Origin: Flavobacteriaceae bacterium | GTDB taxonomy: Bacteria > Bacteroidota > Bacteroidia > Flavobacteriales > Flavobacteriaceae | Assembly (NCBI GenBank): GCA_013215095.1 | Contig: JABSPM010000095.1 | Span: 1 to 64,000 of the forward strand | DNA length: 64,000 bases | Reading direction: 5' to 3' | In this document: piece after piece, positions 18,324 through 28,100 of the stretch | How positions within the stretch are numbered: the first letter of the stretch is position 1 | How the letters are laid out: the number at the start of each line of letters is the position of its first letter | Translations under genes and position numbers: made by a program | The notes under the pieces: generated by a model | What the model was told of the DNA's origin: nothing | Database searches by the model: none | Seen by the model: only the letters and a program-made list of their open reading frames with translations

Positions 18324-19165
18324 CCCAATCGTATTTTTAGGTTTAATTTTCCTATCAAATTTTTTGCGAGGTTACTTGTAAATATTTTTTTTCTGTATTG
18401 TGTTATAGGAACAATACCCGAAATCACATTGGTTAAGAATATTTCATCTGCCTTTTGCAATTCAAAAGGAGATACCGAAGTTTCTTCAATCTCATAATCT
18501 GGCATAAGCTGCACAATATCAAGAATCTGTTTGCGCATTACCCCTTTCAAACACCCATCGAGTATTGGAGGTGTTTTAAGGACATTACCTTTGACCAAAA
18601 AGACATTAGCATTTATGGCTTCTACGACGTTCTTTTTTTCGTTTAGCAATAAACAGTTGTTATATCCATTCTCTTCTGCGTATATCCCAGCAATAACATT
18701 AAGCGCCCTATTATTTGTTTTTAATGTAGCCAATAAGCCTGCAGTAACATAATAATCTTTAAACAAATCCACAACATATGGCGTATCTGTCAATTGATAA
18801 ATATCACTTTCTAATGGCTTCACAGAAATAAAATAATCGACATCATTACTTTGAGGCGCGTAAAGTCCTCCTATTTTCCTATTAACAACCAATTTTATTC
18901 TACACGACCCTATAGCACGCTCTGAAGTCTCGACTAACTTCACAATCTCAGACTCCAAAAATTCTGGTGTAAATGACATTGGAATATCCATGCGAAGAAT
19001 ACGCATAGATGCCATTAATCTAAAGTAATGATCTTCCCAAAACAACACTTTCTTATTATAAACCCTGATGGTCTCAAAAACAGCATCGCCATAGTTAAAA
19101 CCTCGATTGTTTATGCTTATTGATGCCTTAGAATCCTCTTGTATTGTACCGTTAATATTAATCAT
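18320..19165 (-). CDS. Class IV PLP-dependent aminotransferase / aminodeoxychorismate lyase-like
   Basis: 281 residues of the fold-type IV family (BCAT, D-amino acid transaminase, PabC). RGFNYGDAVFETIRV is the N-terminal signature. The PLP Lys is in LATLKTNNRAL, and EAINANVF carries the conserved Glu. Substrate assignment between 4-amino-4-deoxychorismate lyase and a branched-chain or D-amino acid aminotransferase is not safe from sequence alone; the length and short C-terminus favour the PabC-like group. It may share a transcript with the START-like gene upstream. Confidence 0.88.
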   Translation of the reverse strand: MININGTIQEDSKASISINNRGFNYGDAVFETIRVYNKKVLFWEDHYFRLMASMRILRMDIPMSFTPEFLESEIVKLVETSERAIGSCRIKLVVNRKIGGLYAPQSNDVDYFISVKPLESDIYQLTDTPYVVDLFKDYYVTAGLLATLKTNNRALNVIAGIYAEENGYNNCLLLNEKKNVVEAINANVFLVKGNVLKTPPILDGCLKGVMRKQILDIVQLMPDYEIEETSVSPFELQKADEIFLTNVISGIVPITQYRKKIFTSNLAKNLIGKLNLKIRLG

Positions 19166-19220
19166 AAAAAAGTCCCGAATAAATTCGGGACAAATATAGT
19201 TTTAATTCCATTATCTCTCT

Positions 19221-19610
19221 TTAAACAGATCCTAAAACATGTTTTAAATCTGCGATTTGATTTTCCCAAAGCATTTTGGCTTCATCGATTTCGTCGTCTT
19301 CACAAAAATCTGTAATCATAACAGATACGTCCTTAGTAATATCATCTACTTGAATACGCATTTCAAAATATACACTTGTATTCTCTTCATCAACTAACCA
19401 CCTAAATTTTATACGCTCTCCACTCTTTTTGTTAAGCAATTTGGCTTGTTCTTCACTTCCATCCCAAATAAAAGTAAATAATTCGCCTCTCGAATTCACA
19501 TTATCGGCAAACCATTCTGACAATCCAGATGGTGTAGAAAGGTATTGATATAATAATTGAGGGGAAGCATGAATTGGAAACTCTAGCTCATATTTAATCT
19601 TATCACTCAT
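19221..19610 (-). CDS. START-like domain protein
   Basis: 129 residues of the Bacteroidota START-like (AHSA1-related) family: YELEFPIHASPQLLYQYLST, SGLSEWFADNVN and IKFRWL are typical. It is a small helix-grip fold that likely binds a hydrophobic ligand. The function is unknown. It lies upstream of the aminotransferase gene, 55 nt apart. Confidence 0.85.
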   Translation of the reverse strand: MSDKIKYELEFPIHASPQLLYQYLSTPSGLSEWFADNVNSRGELFTFIWDGSEEQAKLLNKKSGERIKFRWLVDEENTSVYFEMRIQVDDITKDVSVMITDFCEDDEIDEAKMLWENQIADLKHVLGSV

Positions 19611-19744
19611 ATGTTTACTTAAATAATTTAGAGTGGTAATATATACATTAATTGTGTAGTTTGAAAAAATAATTTTAAAATAATTTATGCTATTTATATT
19701 TGGTCTATTTGTTTTTGTTTTTATATTTGCAGCCGCAATGAAGA

Positions 19745-19818
19745 GGCGAGGTAGCTCAGTTGGTTAGAGCGTCGGATTCATAACCCGGAGGTCTCGAGTT
19801 CAAATCTCGATCTCGCTA
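19745..19818 (+). tRNA. tRNA-Met (CAT)
   Basis: A cloverleaf can be drawn. The acceptor stem is GGCGAGG with TCTCGCT (two G-U pairs), the D arm is GCTC/GAGC, and the anticodon loop TTCATAA has CAT at 19779-19781. The T arm is TCGAG-TTCAAAT-CTCGA and the discriminator is A. CCA is not encoded. The paired 1:72 end favours elongator Met. A CAT anticodon read as Ile after lysidine modification cannot be excluded by eye. Confidence 0.95.
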
Positions 19819-19822
19819 CTAT

Positions 19823-19866
19823 AAAGAGACAAATTGATTTTCATATCAACTTGTCTCTTTTTTATA
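19823..19866 (+). terminator. Terminator of tRNA-Met
   Basis: A 10-bp stem (AAAGAGACAA with TTGTCTCTTT), extended internally by TTGAT/ATCAA, is followed by a T run, immediately after the tRNA. Confidence 0.85.
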
Positions 19867-19977
19867 GGTATACCTGTTTGATATTAGGGCATTAAACTAA
19901 AAACAATTTTAGTATCTAACAAAACATTGATTTTCAGTATATAATAATATGACCTATTTTTCTAATAAAGAAAACCA

Positions 19978-20439
19978 ATGCTATCACTAAAAATAGTGAA
20001 TTAACTTCTGCTCTCAATACACATTTTAAAGGAAAAGTAAATCTAGCATGTGTAAAACTTATCGCCTATTTTGTGATCGTACTTCGCGAGGTGTAAACAG
20101 TAACCTTCGAGAAGCTTACCAATGCTTTTGACACTAAATCCAATACAAACTCATCTCTTAGGATAATCCAACGTTTTATGACTGACTATAAGTCTGGATT
20201 CCGATCTGATTGTCCGTCTTATTTTTAACCTTTTACCAAAACAAGACTCCCTGATTTTGACTATTAATAAATCCAATTGGAAGTTTGGGCAAACTGATAT
20301 CAATATTTTCATGCTTGGCATCGTTTACAAAGGAGTAGACTTCCCGTTATTATTTACTATATTATCCAAACGAGGAACTCTAATAGTAAGGAGCGTATCG
20401 AGTTGGTCAACCGCTTTGTCAAGCTTTTTGGTAAAGAGG
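19978..20439 (+). pseudogene. Decayed IS4-family transposase fragment
   Basis: Frame-hopping translation gives LNTHFKGKVNLACVKLIAY, TVTFEKLTNAFDTKSN, SLRIIQRFMTDY, then TINKSNWKFGQTDINIFMLG and SKERIELVNRFVKLFGKEV. These are consecutive pieces of a Bacteroidota IS4-type transposase including the first catalytic Asp region. At least two stops and two frame changes are present. The homology stops where the IS3-type element begins. No intact IS4 ends are visible. Confidence 0.8.
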
Positions 20440-20501
20440 TGGAGTAACTACCTTTGTTGGTACAGATTTTTGAAGTCCAAAAAACAGAATAGATTTGAAT
20501 T

Positions 20502-20785
20502 ATGGAAAAACGAGTTCACAGTACAGAATTTAAGACAATGATTGTAGAATTGAAGCAATCAGGAATGTCTACTAAAGGTTTAAGCGATGAATATGATTTA
20601 AATCCAAGTATGATTAGTCGTTGGTGTAGGGAATACAAAGCAAAATCAGGAGATTTATCTAAGCCAAAAAAATTAACCCCTCAAGAGTTGGAATTACGAG
20701 CTTTACGAAAAGAGTTAAAGGATGAAAAATAGAACGTGACATCTTAAAAAAGGCAGTAAGCATCTTCTCCAAGAGCGACCGATAA
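20502..20785 (+). pseudogene. IS3 orfA with one-base deletion
   Basis: The N-terminal 76 codons encode the HTH_Tnp_1 domain (STEFKTMIVELKQSG, SRWCREYKAKSG). The frame then hits TAG at 20730. The -1 frame continues seamlessly as IERDILKKAVSIFSKSDR and ends at 20785, which is the normal orfA tail. Loss of a single A from the A run at 20725-20729 explains this. Without it, the standard orfAB frameshift product cannot form. Confidence 0.75.
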
Positions 20786-20832
20786 GGTATCAATTTATTT
20801 TAGAAAATAGAGCATTCTATTCGGTTGAGAAG

Positions 20833-21663
20833 ATGTGTAAATGTATGAAAGTAAGTAGAAATTCATATTATCATTGGCTCTCTAATAAAGAAAATGTTAA
20901 TGAGAAATTAATGTGTTTAAAAGAACGAATTAGGCATCATTTTCAGCAGAATCGCTGTGTTTATGGTAGCACTCGAATTCAAAAGAAATTACAATCAGAA
21001 GGCTTGATTTATAGTATTTCCTACATTGGTAAATTAATGCAACAAATGGGATTAAAAAGTATTTTAAAACGAAAGTTTATTACAACTACCCAGTCACAGC
21101 ACGATAATCCAGTAGCTAAAAATGTACTTAATAGAGATTTTACAAGTGCCCAAATAGGACAAAAATGGGTGTCTGACATCACTTATATCCCTGTTGGAAA
21201 GAGATGGAATTACCTGACAACCATTATTGATTTGGCAGATCGTAAAGTGGTGGGTTGGACCTTAAGTGAAGATATGACCACAGAAAATACAGTATATAAA
21301 ACTTGGATAAAAGCACGAAATACACGTGCTATTGAAAACAATCTTATTTTTCATTCTGATAGAGGAGTGCAATACACTTCAAATAAAATAGTTCAGTTAT
21401 TAAACACCAATACTAAAGTAATACAAAGTATGAGCAGAAAAGGTAATTGCTGGGATAATGCAGTAGCTGAATCCTTTTTTAAAACCCTTAAGTACGAATG
21501 CTTACATCAATATCAATTTGAGAACCATCTACAACTTTATCATTGTATCGAAAAATACATCTTGTGGTATAATACAGAAAGAATACATTCAACCTTAGGA
21601 TATATAACTCCTTTGGAAATGCAAAGAAAATTAACAGAAAATAAATATAAACAAGTGGCTTAA
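20833..21663 (+). CDS. IS3-family transposase OrfB (DDE integrase domain)
   Basis: 276 residues from ATG 20833. An N-terminal HTH_21 region (KVSRNSYYHWL) is followed by the rve domain with the DDE triad: Asp in WVSDITYIP, Asp in FHSDRGVQY and Glu in NAVAESFFKTLK. The same frame is open further upstream to about 20743 (through YQFILENRAFYSVEK), which is how OrfB would be reached by -1 frameshifting. OrfB itself looks intact, but the damaged orfA probably makes this copy non-autonomous. Confidence 0.88.
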   Translation: MCKCMKVSRNSYYHWLSNKENVNEKLMCLKERIRHHFQQNRCVYGSTRIQKKLQSEGLIYSISYIGKLMQQMGLKSILKRKFITTTQSQHDNPVAKNVLNRDFTSAQIGQKWVSDITYIPVGKRWNYLTTIIDLADRKVVGWTLSEDMTTENTVYKTWIKARNTRAIENNLIFHSDRGVQYTSNKIVQLLNTNTKVIQSMSRKGNCWDNAVAESFFKTLKYECLHQYQFENHLQLYHCIEKYILWYNTERIHSTLGYITPLEMQRKLTENKYKQVA

Positions 21664-21694
21664 AAAAATTGTACCAAATTTAGTGGGTAGTCCA

Positions 21695-22311
21695 TCTCTT
21701 GTCGTTATATTAAACAAACCTCTGAGGTCATAATTGTAAAATGAAACCTCTGGAAGGTTTTTCTTAGCCTTTAAATATAAACTTTCATCAGGCTCAAAAG
21801 CAACACACTCTAAGTTAACATCGTCATATCGAGCACAACTTATAAGGCTATGATAGTCCTTTAATATAGTTCCATCTTGAGAATGAGAAACTAAAAGACT
21901 ATAATCATCTTCTGTAAATTCGAAAGTTTCCATGAATTCATCCCAAACACTTTCTAATATAAAAGCATCGATTTTGGCCACTTTGTAAATAGATTTGGAA
22001 TTGTTAATTATTTCAGATGTTGCGTCTGTAATATTAATTTTATTCTCAACTAGAAACTCTTCTTTTAAATATTGAGAAGAGAGACGCTTGCAGACATCTT
22101 TTAGCTTCAAAGATTCTCGTAAACTAGCAGCTATTTGATTTACAAATACAGTTTTGGATTTTAAAATACCTAAAACCATTTCTTTTAAACAACGCCTTTC
22201 TGGCTTAGTCATTACTGTAGATGATAAAAAATAATCACTCAATTGGGTTTGTATCTTATAAAATACATCTGGTTTACAGAAAATTTCAATATTTTTCTTA
22301 TCATGAGCCAT
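21695..22311 (-). pseudogene. Truncated chimeric ORF at IS junction
   Basis: The open frame runs from 22311 through the IS boundary to 21631, but the last 21 residues are IS end sequence, so about 205 residues are native. Residues ~15-90 look like the N-terminal region of an IS4-type transposase (PERRCLKEMVLGILKSKTV, IAASLRESLKLKDVCKRL). Residues ~110-205 do not look like transposase; the part around FEPDESLYLKAKKNLPEV weakly resembles a SAM methyltransferase. I cannot assign a function. It looks like a fusion of debris cut off by the IS3 element. Confidence 0.5.
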
Positions 22312-22411
22312 AAGCAGAATACTTTTAGTTGATTATAAATCAAAACTTTAACCCCGTAAACATTCTACTTCTTTCATACTATTTATTCAGAGGTATTACA
22401 TCGAAATAATG

Positions 22412-23107
22412 TTAATTTAATAGTTTTTTTACTTCCTGATAAAACTCGTCAATAGCATATAATTTAATATCAAAATTATTAAATTTTCTTACAGAACAAA
22501 AACTAAACTTATAACCTTCTATACAATCTAGAGTTTCAAAATATGCTTTAACAAGTTTCCCTTCTTTTTTTAACCTTATTTCATCATTTTCTTTATATAT
22601 ATTTAAGGTATTTAAACCCTCAGATAATCCACTTCCTTTAGCTTTTACATAACTTTCTTTTAGTGTCCATAATTTAAAAAAGAACTCATTTTTTTCCATT
22701 TCAATAAGGTGACTAAATGTATAATTTTCTTCATTTGAAAAAACGAATGACGTTAGGTTCTGTTTTATATCAGTAACTTTTTCAATATCAATTCCAACTG
22801 TATTTCTAGATACTATACCAACAACCCATTCTCCAGAATGTGATATATTAAAATGTAAATTTTTATGATTTTTAAGATATGGTTTTCCTAGTTCTTCATA
22901 TTCATAGTTTACTTCATTATTATGAAAACCATAATATTTGCAGAGTATATATCTAATAATTAAATCTCCAAACAAAGATCTAATTTTATCTATTTCATTT
23001 TTATATCTATTAATCTTAGCTCTCTTTTCTGGTGATATGTAAGGTATAAAATCATTATACTTAATTTTGTCAAGAGCTATGTCAATATGTATACAATAAA
23101 TATGCAT
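22412..23107 (-). CDS. Sfp-type 4'-phosphopantetheinyl transferase
   Basis: 231 residues from the ATG at 23107, 2 nt after the HAD gene stop; a TTG 12 nt upstream is a weaker start. Family motifs are FNISHSGEW, GIDIEKV (Mg-binding Asp and Glu) and WTLKESYVKAKGSGL. It moves phosphopantetheine from CoA to the Ser of carrier domains. As the last gene of the minus-strand cluster, it should activate the ACP/PCP domains of the loading protein, the PKS and the NRPS proteins. Confidence 0.95.
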   Translation of the reverse strand: MHIYCIHIDIALDKIKYNDFIPYISPEKRAKINRYKNEIDKIRSLFGDLIIRYILCKYYGFHNNEVNYEYEELGKPYLKNHKNLHFNISHSGEWVVGIVSRNTVGIDIEKVTDIKQNLTSFVFSNEENYTFSHLIEMEKNEFFFKLWTLKESYVKAKGSGLSEGLNTLNIYKENDEIRLKKEGKLVKAYFETLDCIEGYKFSFCSVRKFNNFDIKLYAIDEFYQEVKKLLN

Positions 23108-23109
23108 AT

Positions 23110-23787
23110 TCAAGACCAATTAATTACACTCCAGTTATTTTTATTGGCTATTAAAGATAATTTCTTATCTGGATTTACAGCAACAGGGTATTTAACAGAA
23201 GATAACATTGGAATATCATCTTTAGAATCACCAAAAGATGCACAATTATTCAGTTCAAATTGATGTTGTTGAGCATGCTCATTAATTAAGCTTGACTTAA
23301 TACTACCACTAACAATAGTATCTATAATTTTACCTGTATATTTTTCATCTTTCACCTCTAACCTAGATGATAATAAATCTGCCTCTAATTCTTTAGCTAG
23401 TGGTAACAAAAACAAATCTAAAGATCCAGAAACCAAAACAATTTTCGTACCCTTTTCTTTTAAAGAATTAACCGTTTCTAAAGCTTTTGGAAAAATAGTA
23501 GCTTTGTAATTATTTTGGTAACATTGTTCTTTTAATGTATTCATTACTTCAACTGAGATGCCTTTATATTGAGCATAAATTGAAGTAGTAGCTAATTCAC
23601 GATTAATTTTATCTAATATAGTCCAATAGACAAAGCGAACAGGGAGCAATAATTTCCATAAATTATAATTAAATGATGGCATCGTTTTTTTCTTAATAAA
23701 AATCAAAGGCTGAACAATATTGCTTTTTGTTAATGTACCATCTACATCAAAATATGCTGCATTTAAATTATTTGGTAAATCTTTCAT
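23110..23787 (-). CDS. HAD-IB family phosphatase
   Basis: 225 residues. Motif I is FDVDGTLT (Asp14/Asp16 region), motif II VSGS and motifs III/IV FGDSKDDIPML. The layout matches HAD subfamily IB (SerB-like). Its substrate is unknown. It sits between the MATE exporter and the PPTase genes with gaps of 15 and 2 nt, so it is part of the biosynthetic operon. It could dephosphorylate a precursor or a released intermediate. Confidence 0.85.
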   Translation of the reverse strand: MKDLPNNLNAAYFDVDGTLTKSNIVQPLIFIKKKTMPSFNYNLWKLLLPVRFVYWTILDKINRELATTSIYAQYKGISVEVMNTLKEQCYQNNYKATIFPKALETVNSLKEKGTKIVLVSGSLDLFLLPLAKELEADLLSSRLEVKDEKYTGKIIDTIVSGSIKSSLINEHAQQHQFELNNCASFGDSKDDIPMLSSVKYPVAVNPDKKLSLIANKNNWSVINWS

Positions 23788-23802
23788 AATTTATATAAGT
23801 GG

Positions 23803-25173
23803 TTAGACTGAAACTGGTTTTAAATTTATAACGCTTAGTTGTCTTAATTCTTTACTAACCATTATTATTGATATTATAGCAACTACATACTCTATAACAC
23901 TTGAAGCTATATAGATTGAACTTATACCAAACATTGAAGGTAAAATTAGCACTGCTGGAACATAAAAAATTATTTGCCTAATAACTATTAATAGTACGGC
24001 TGGTTTTCCTTTACCTATAGATGGGTAAAAATTCATAGTCATAAATAAAAATGGAATCACTGGTACTGCCCATAATAAAATTTGAAAGTTTATATGGTCT
24101 TGATTATTAAGTAAATCTGGACTTATCATTGTTGGCAATATGGTATTTGAATAAACCATTAGTAAAATCCAAACTGGTAAAATAAATAGTGTTGATATCG
24201 TAATAAATATAAAATAGGCTTGTTTAGTACGTGTATGCAATCCTGCTCCATAATTAACACCCACAACTGGCTGAAGTGCTCTCATAAAACCAGCAATAGG
24301 CATTAATAATAACGTGTATACTCTGTAAGCTGCTCCATACACAGATATATCGACAGCATTACCAAATTGTGACACACTTTTAAATACTGCCATTGCCTGT
24401 ATTAAATTCATAACAACCATAAACAATGATGACATTCCTAAAGACAAAATAGTCTTTAAAGTAGGCTTATTATATGCTAATGAATTTGGTTGAGCTGGAA
24501 AAGAAACGTATTTACTTTTAAGATAATAATATCCTAAAAATGAATATAGTAACATCCCAATATTAGTTCCCCAAGCTGCTCCTGAAATACCTAAATTAAA
24601 AACTTCAATAAACACATAACTTATTAAAATATTGACCACTAAACCAATTCCCATAATACTAGCTGCTTGCTTCATTTTGCCTTCAGCTCTAAGAATCATA
24701 TTGGTAGCAAAACCATATACCCAAAAAAAACTACCAAAAATTGTATGATTAAAATAAGTGGTGGCTAATTCTAATATTTCACCTTTTGCTCCCATAAACT
24801 GTAATATAGTTTTGCCAAAAACTATAGCAAGAACAATATATACCAGAGATAACGCAATACATAAAACATTTACATTACCAAGTAATGTAGATTGCTGTTC
24901 TATATCATTTTTACCAAGTAATATACTAAGTAATGAACCAGCACCAACTCCAATAAGTGATCCTATACCCATGGTTAAAGAAACCACGGGATAGGACATT
25001 ACAACTGCGGCTAATGCATTTTCATTTAAAAAAGCGCCTATTAAAATAGCATCAAAAACTACATTTAAACCATAAAGTACCATGGCAATAATAATAGGCC
25101 AAGACAAACTAAAGGCCAAACGCCATATACTATCATTTAAAATTTTATCCTTTTGTAATGTATTACTATCCAT
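23803..25173 (-). CDS. MATE-family efflux transporter
   Basis: 456 residues with about twelve membrane helices in two similar halves and the MatE patterns (SWPIIIAMVLYGLNVVFDAI at the start; MPIAGFMRALQPVVGVNYGA in the second half). It is cation-coupled export through the inner membrane. It lies 13 nt downstream of the terminal NRPS gene, so the natural proposal is export of the finished metallophore. Confidence 0.93.
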   Translation of the reverse strand: MDSNTLQKDKILNDSIWRLAFSLSWPIIIAMVLYGLNVVFDAILIGAFLNENALAAVVMSYPVVSLTMGIGSLIGVGAGSLLSILLGKNDIEQQSTLLGNVNVLCIALSLVYIVLAIVFGKTILQFMGAKGEILELATTYFNHTIFGSFFWVYGFATNMILRAEGKMKQAASIMGIGLVVNILISYVFIEVFNLGISGAAWGTNIGMLLYSFLGYYYLKSKYVSFPAQPNSLAYNKPTLKTILSLGMSSLFMVVMNLIQAMAVFKSVSQFGNAVDISVYGAAYRVYTLLLMPIAGFMRALQPVVGVNYGAGLHTRTKQAYFIFITISTLFILPVWILLMVYSNTILPTMISPDLLNNQDHINFQILLWAVPVIPFLFMTMNFYPSIGKGKPAVLLIVIRQIIFYVPAVLILPSMFGISSIYIASSVIEYVVAIISIIMVSKELRQLSVINLKPVSV

Positions 25174-25186
25174 TGTGTTTTTACAA

Positions 25187-28100
25187 TCAATTTATAGAAA
25201 AATCACCTAAATATTTTGCTACATCTGGTGCATATTCTTCTCCCACACAACCTAAATGATCACCTTCAATATATGTAATATGTAACTTACCAAGACTTAT
25301 TTCTGACCATAATTCTACAATATCATCATTAATACCTGTTGTAGTTGTATTACGTTGATCTTTAGCTTTAAAATATCTTATATCGCCAAAATATGGTGGC
25401 GATACAAAACGAGAGGCTTTAAAATTTTGTGCAAATGTTTTATAAGTACGCTCTAGTAATTCCTTTGGCATTTCTCTACCCGATAAACGCTTCATAGCAC
25501 TTAAGTAAGCATCAAAACGATCTGATTGACTCATGGCATTCATGGTTTTAAACACCTTGCTAATCTGAACTAATTCGTCACTACCTTCCATATTAAATAT
25601 GGCAGCTTCCGGAAGTTCAAAATTATTCGCTTGTAGCGTTTTGGTAAACCATTGCATGAATAACTTACCATCCATTTCTCCAAATCCTGCATCAGCCGGA
25701 GTTAATGCTAAGTTTGGTAGGAATCGGAATTCAATAAACAACTCATCATATACTTTAAACGGTACACGAATAGCATCAATAATACACAGATCAACCATTT
25801 CAATACCGCGCTCACTCAATCGTCTGGCCATTTCAACGGCTATCATACTACCAATTGAGTATCCTACAAGTTGCACTTTTTTGGCATTATTTTTAATGAT
25901 TAAATCTACATAATCATCAGAAATGCGCTCAACAAGTTCATCACTTTCAATAGCACAATAAGCATCATAGTCACCCACAGAAATACCATAAATGGCTCCT
26001 AATTCCTGATTAACCATTTCACGTATTAAGTGCTTGTATCTGTCTAATGTTCCTCCACCAGCATGAAGTATTACTCTATGGAAATCTGAATCTTCACCTC
26101 CAAAATGAGTTAACGTACCAATAGGTGTATTCTTCATCGTTTTAACCTGAATGTTGTCTTGATTGGTTTGATTTTGATCTCTGAAGAAATCTGCCAAACC
26201 AGCCACATTAGGAGTGGTTAAAATTTGTCTTAATATTAAATCAAAACTTAAATTATCGAATCCTTTTTCAGTGAAGGTATCACGAAGGGTTCCTGCCATT
26301 TGAGCTGAAATAAGTGAATCTACACCAAAATCATTTAAATTCTGATGCTTTCCTATACTTTCAATTCCTAATGCATTACACCATAAGTCATGAATTGTTT
26401 TCTCAATATCATCTTTAAAGTCTTGGTTTGAATGTGCAGATTCTCCAACCTCAATCACACATTTTTCTTCCAATACTTTAACAGCTACCTTTCCGTTAGT
26501 TGTAACCGGAATTTTTTCAATAATCTGTATACTTGAAGGTACCATATAAGACGGTACTTTATCAGATAAATATTGAATTAATTGTCCGGATAAATTAGGC
26601 TCATACTCCGATTCTGTCGGTACTACAAATCCGAATAAGGTTTTAATTTTAGGATTACTAGCGTTAGCTTTTGCAATAACTACTGCATTAGAAACACCTT
26701 CATGAGTGATTAAAGCAGACTCAATTTCACCTAGTTCAATACGGTGACCTCTAATTTTTACCTGCTTATCTTTTCTTCCTAAAAATTCTATTTCTCCTCC
26801 TGGAGTATATCGTCCTAAATCTCCTGTTTTATAAAGTCGCTCTCCATCTTTTGGATGTGCAAAGAAACGGTCATTAGTTAATTCAGGATCATTAAAATAC
26901 TCTAATGCTAATCCATGACCTGTAATATATAAATCACCTGATTTCCACTCTGGGCAATCTCTCATTTTGTCATCTAAAATTCTAAACCCTTGATTAGAAA
27001 GTGGTCTTCCATAAGGAATACTATTCCAGTCTGCTTCTAAGCCTTTATATACATGGAAATTAGACCAAATTGATGCTTCTGTGGCTCCACCTAAACTAAC
27101 TACAGTTACTGATGTTGCGTATTGTAATAAGGTATCTGGTACATTTAACGGAATCCAATCTCCAGACATTAACGTTAATCTAAACGGGTTAAGTTCTTCA
27201 CAGTTTGGTTTTTCTTCGGTTTCTAGATAATTTACAAACATTTGCATTAAGGCAGGCGCTGTATTCCATATACTAATGGCATTGGTTTTCATAAGATCTA
27301 ACCAATGTGACGGATCACGTTGACGCTCAAACTCTGGATAAACCATAGTACCTCCACAACCTAATAATCCGAAAATATCATAAACAGATAAGTCAAACCC
27401 AAGTTGCGATAAAGCTAAAACACTATCAGATGCTGAAACCTTAAAACGTCTATTAATATCCTCAATAGTATTCATTGCTGCAATGTGCGAAATAACAACA
27501 CCTTTTGGTTCTCCTGTAGATCCTGATGTATAAATTACATAAGCAGGAGCATTGATATCGTGTTTAGTATTTGATGAAATACTTTCAAGCGTAACTTCAT
27601 TATTATTTTCTAACGTATCTACGGCTATAACGTTCACACTCTCTGCTACTCCATAACCTTCTTGCAAGATGTTATTAGTTGTTAATACATATTTAATGTT
27701 AGCGTTTTTAACAATTTTCGCACGTCTTTCAGCAGGTTGGTTGGTATCAATAGGTACATATACACCACCTAACGCCAATACAGCCATTACCGCAGAAACT
27801 TGATAATGTGATTTTGGTAAGGTAATAGCAACCATGTCTTGTTCTGAACAACCTAATGCTTTTAATTTTTGTGCAATAGCTACGGCTTCTTTTTCAATTT
27901 GGTTGTATGTAAATAAACCAAACTGATCTATGGTAGCCGTTTTATTAGGCGTATTTTTAAAGTGAGTCATGATAGGCTCATGCAGTAACACTTCTGGTAA
28001 TTTAGCCGCTTCATGATTTAACTTGGCTCTTTCCTCTGTATGTCTAACAGGTATTTGAACTAAGTTATTGGTATTCCAATGCTCTTTATTGTCTGCAAGC

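Larger units (their letters stand above)
20440..21694 (+). mobile_element. IS3-family insertion element (damaged)
   Basis: A 1255-bp unit bounded by imperfect inverted repeats. The left end starts TGGAGTAACTACC at 20440 and the right end reads GGGTAGTCCA ending at 21694; about 25 of 36 terminal positions match. It holds orfA and orfB in the usual -1 relation, with an A6G slippery run at 20745-20752. No target-site duplication is evident. The left flank is an IS4 remnant and the right flank is a truncated foreign ORF. The left boundary is less certain than the right because IS4-like coding potential may run a little further. Confidence 0.65.

Noticed and set aside
20257-20541. 94-residue ORF as a novel gene
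   Set aside because: Its first half is an IS4 transposase piece (WKFGQTDINIFMLG) and the rest crosses into the IS3 element.
20436-21698. Target-site duplication around the IS3 element
   Set aside because: Bases flanking the proposed ends (AGG left, TCT right) do not match, so no duplication is claimed.
25599-25913. 104-residue plus-strand ORF opposite the terminal NRPS
   Set aside because: It lies antisense to the conserved thioesterase region and has no family resemblance or start signal; shadow of the real frame.
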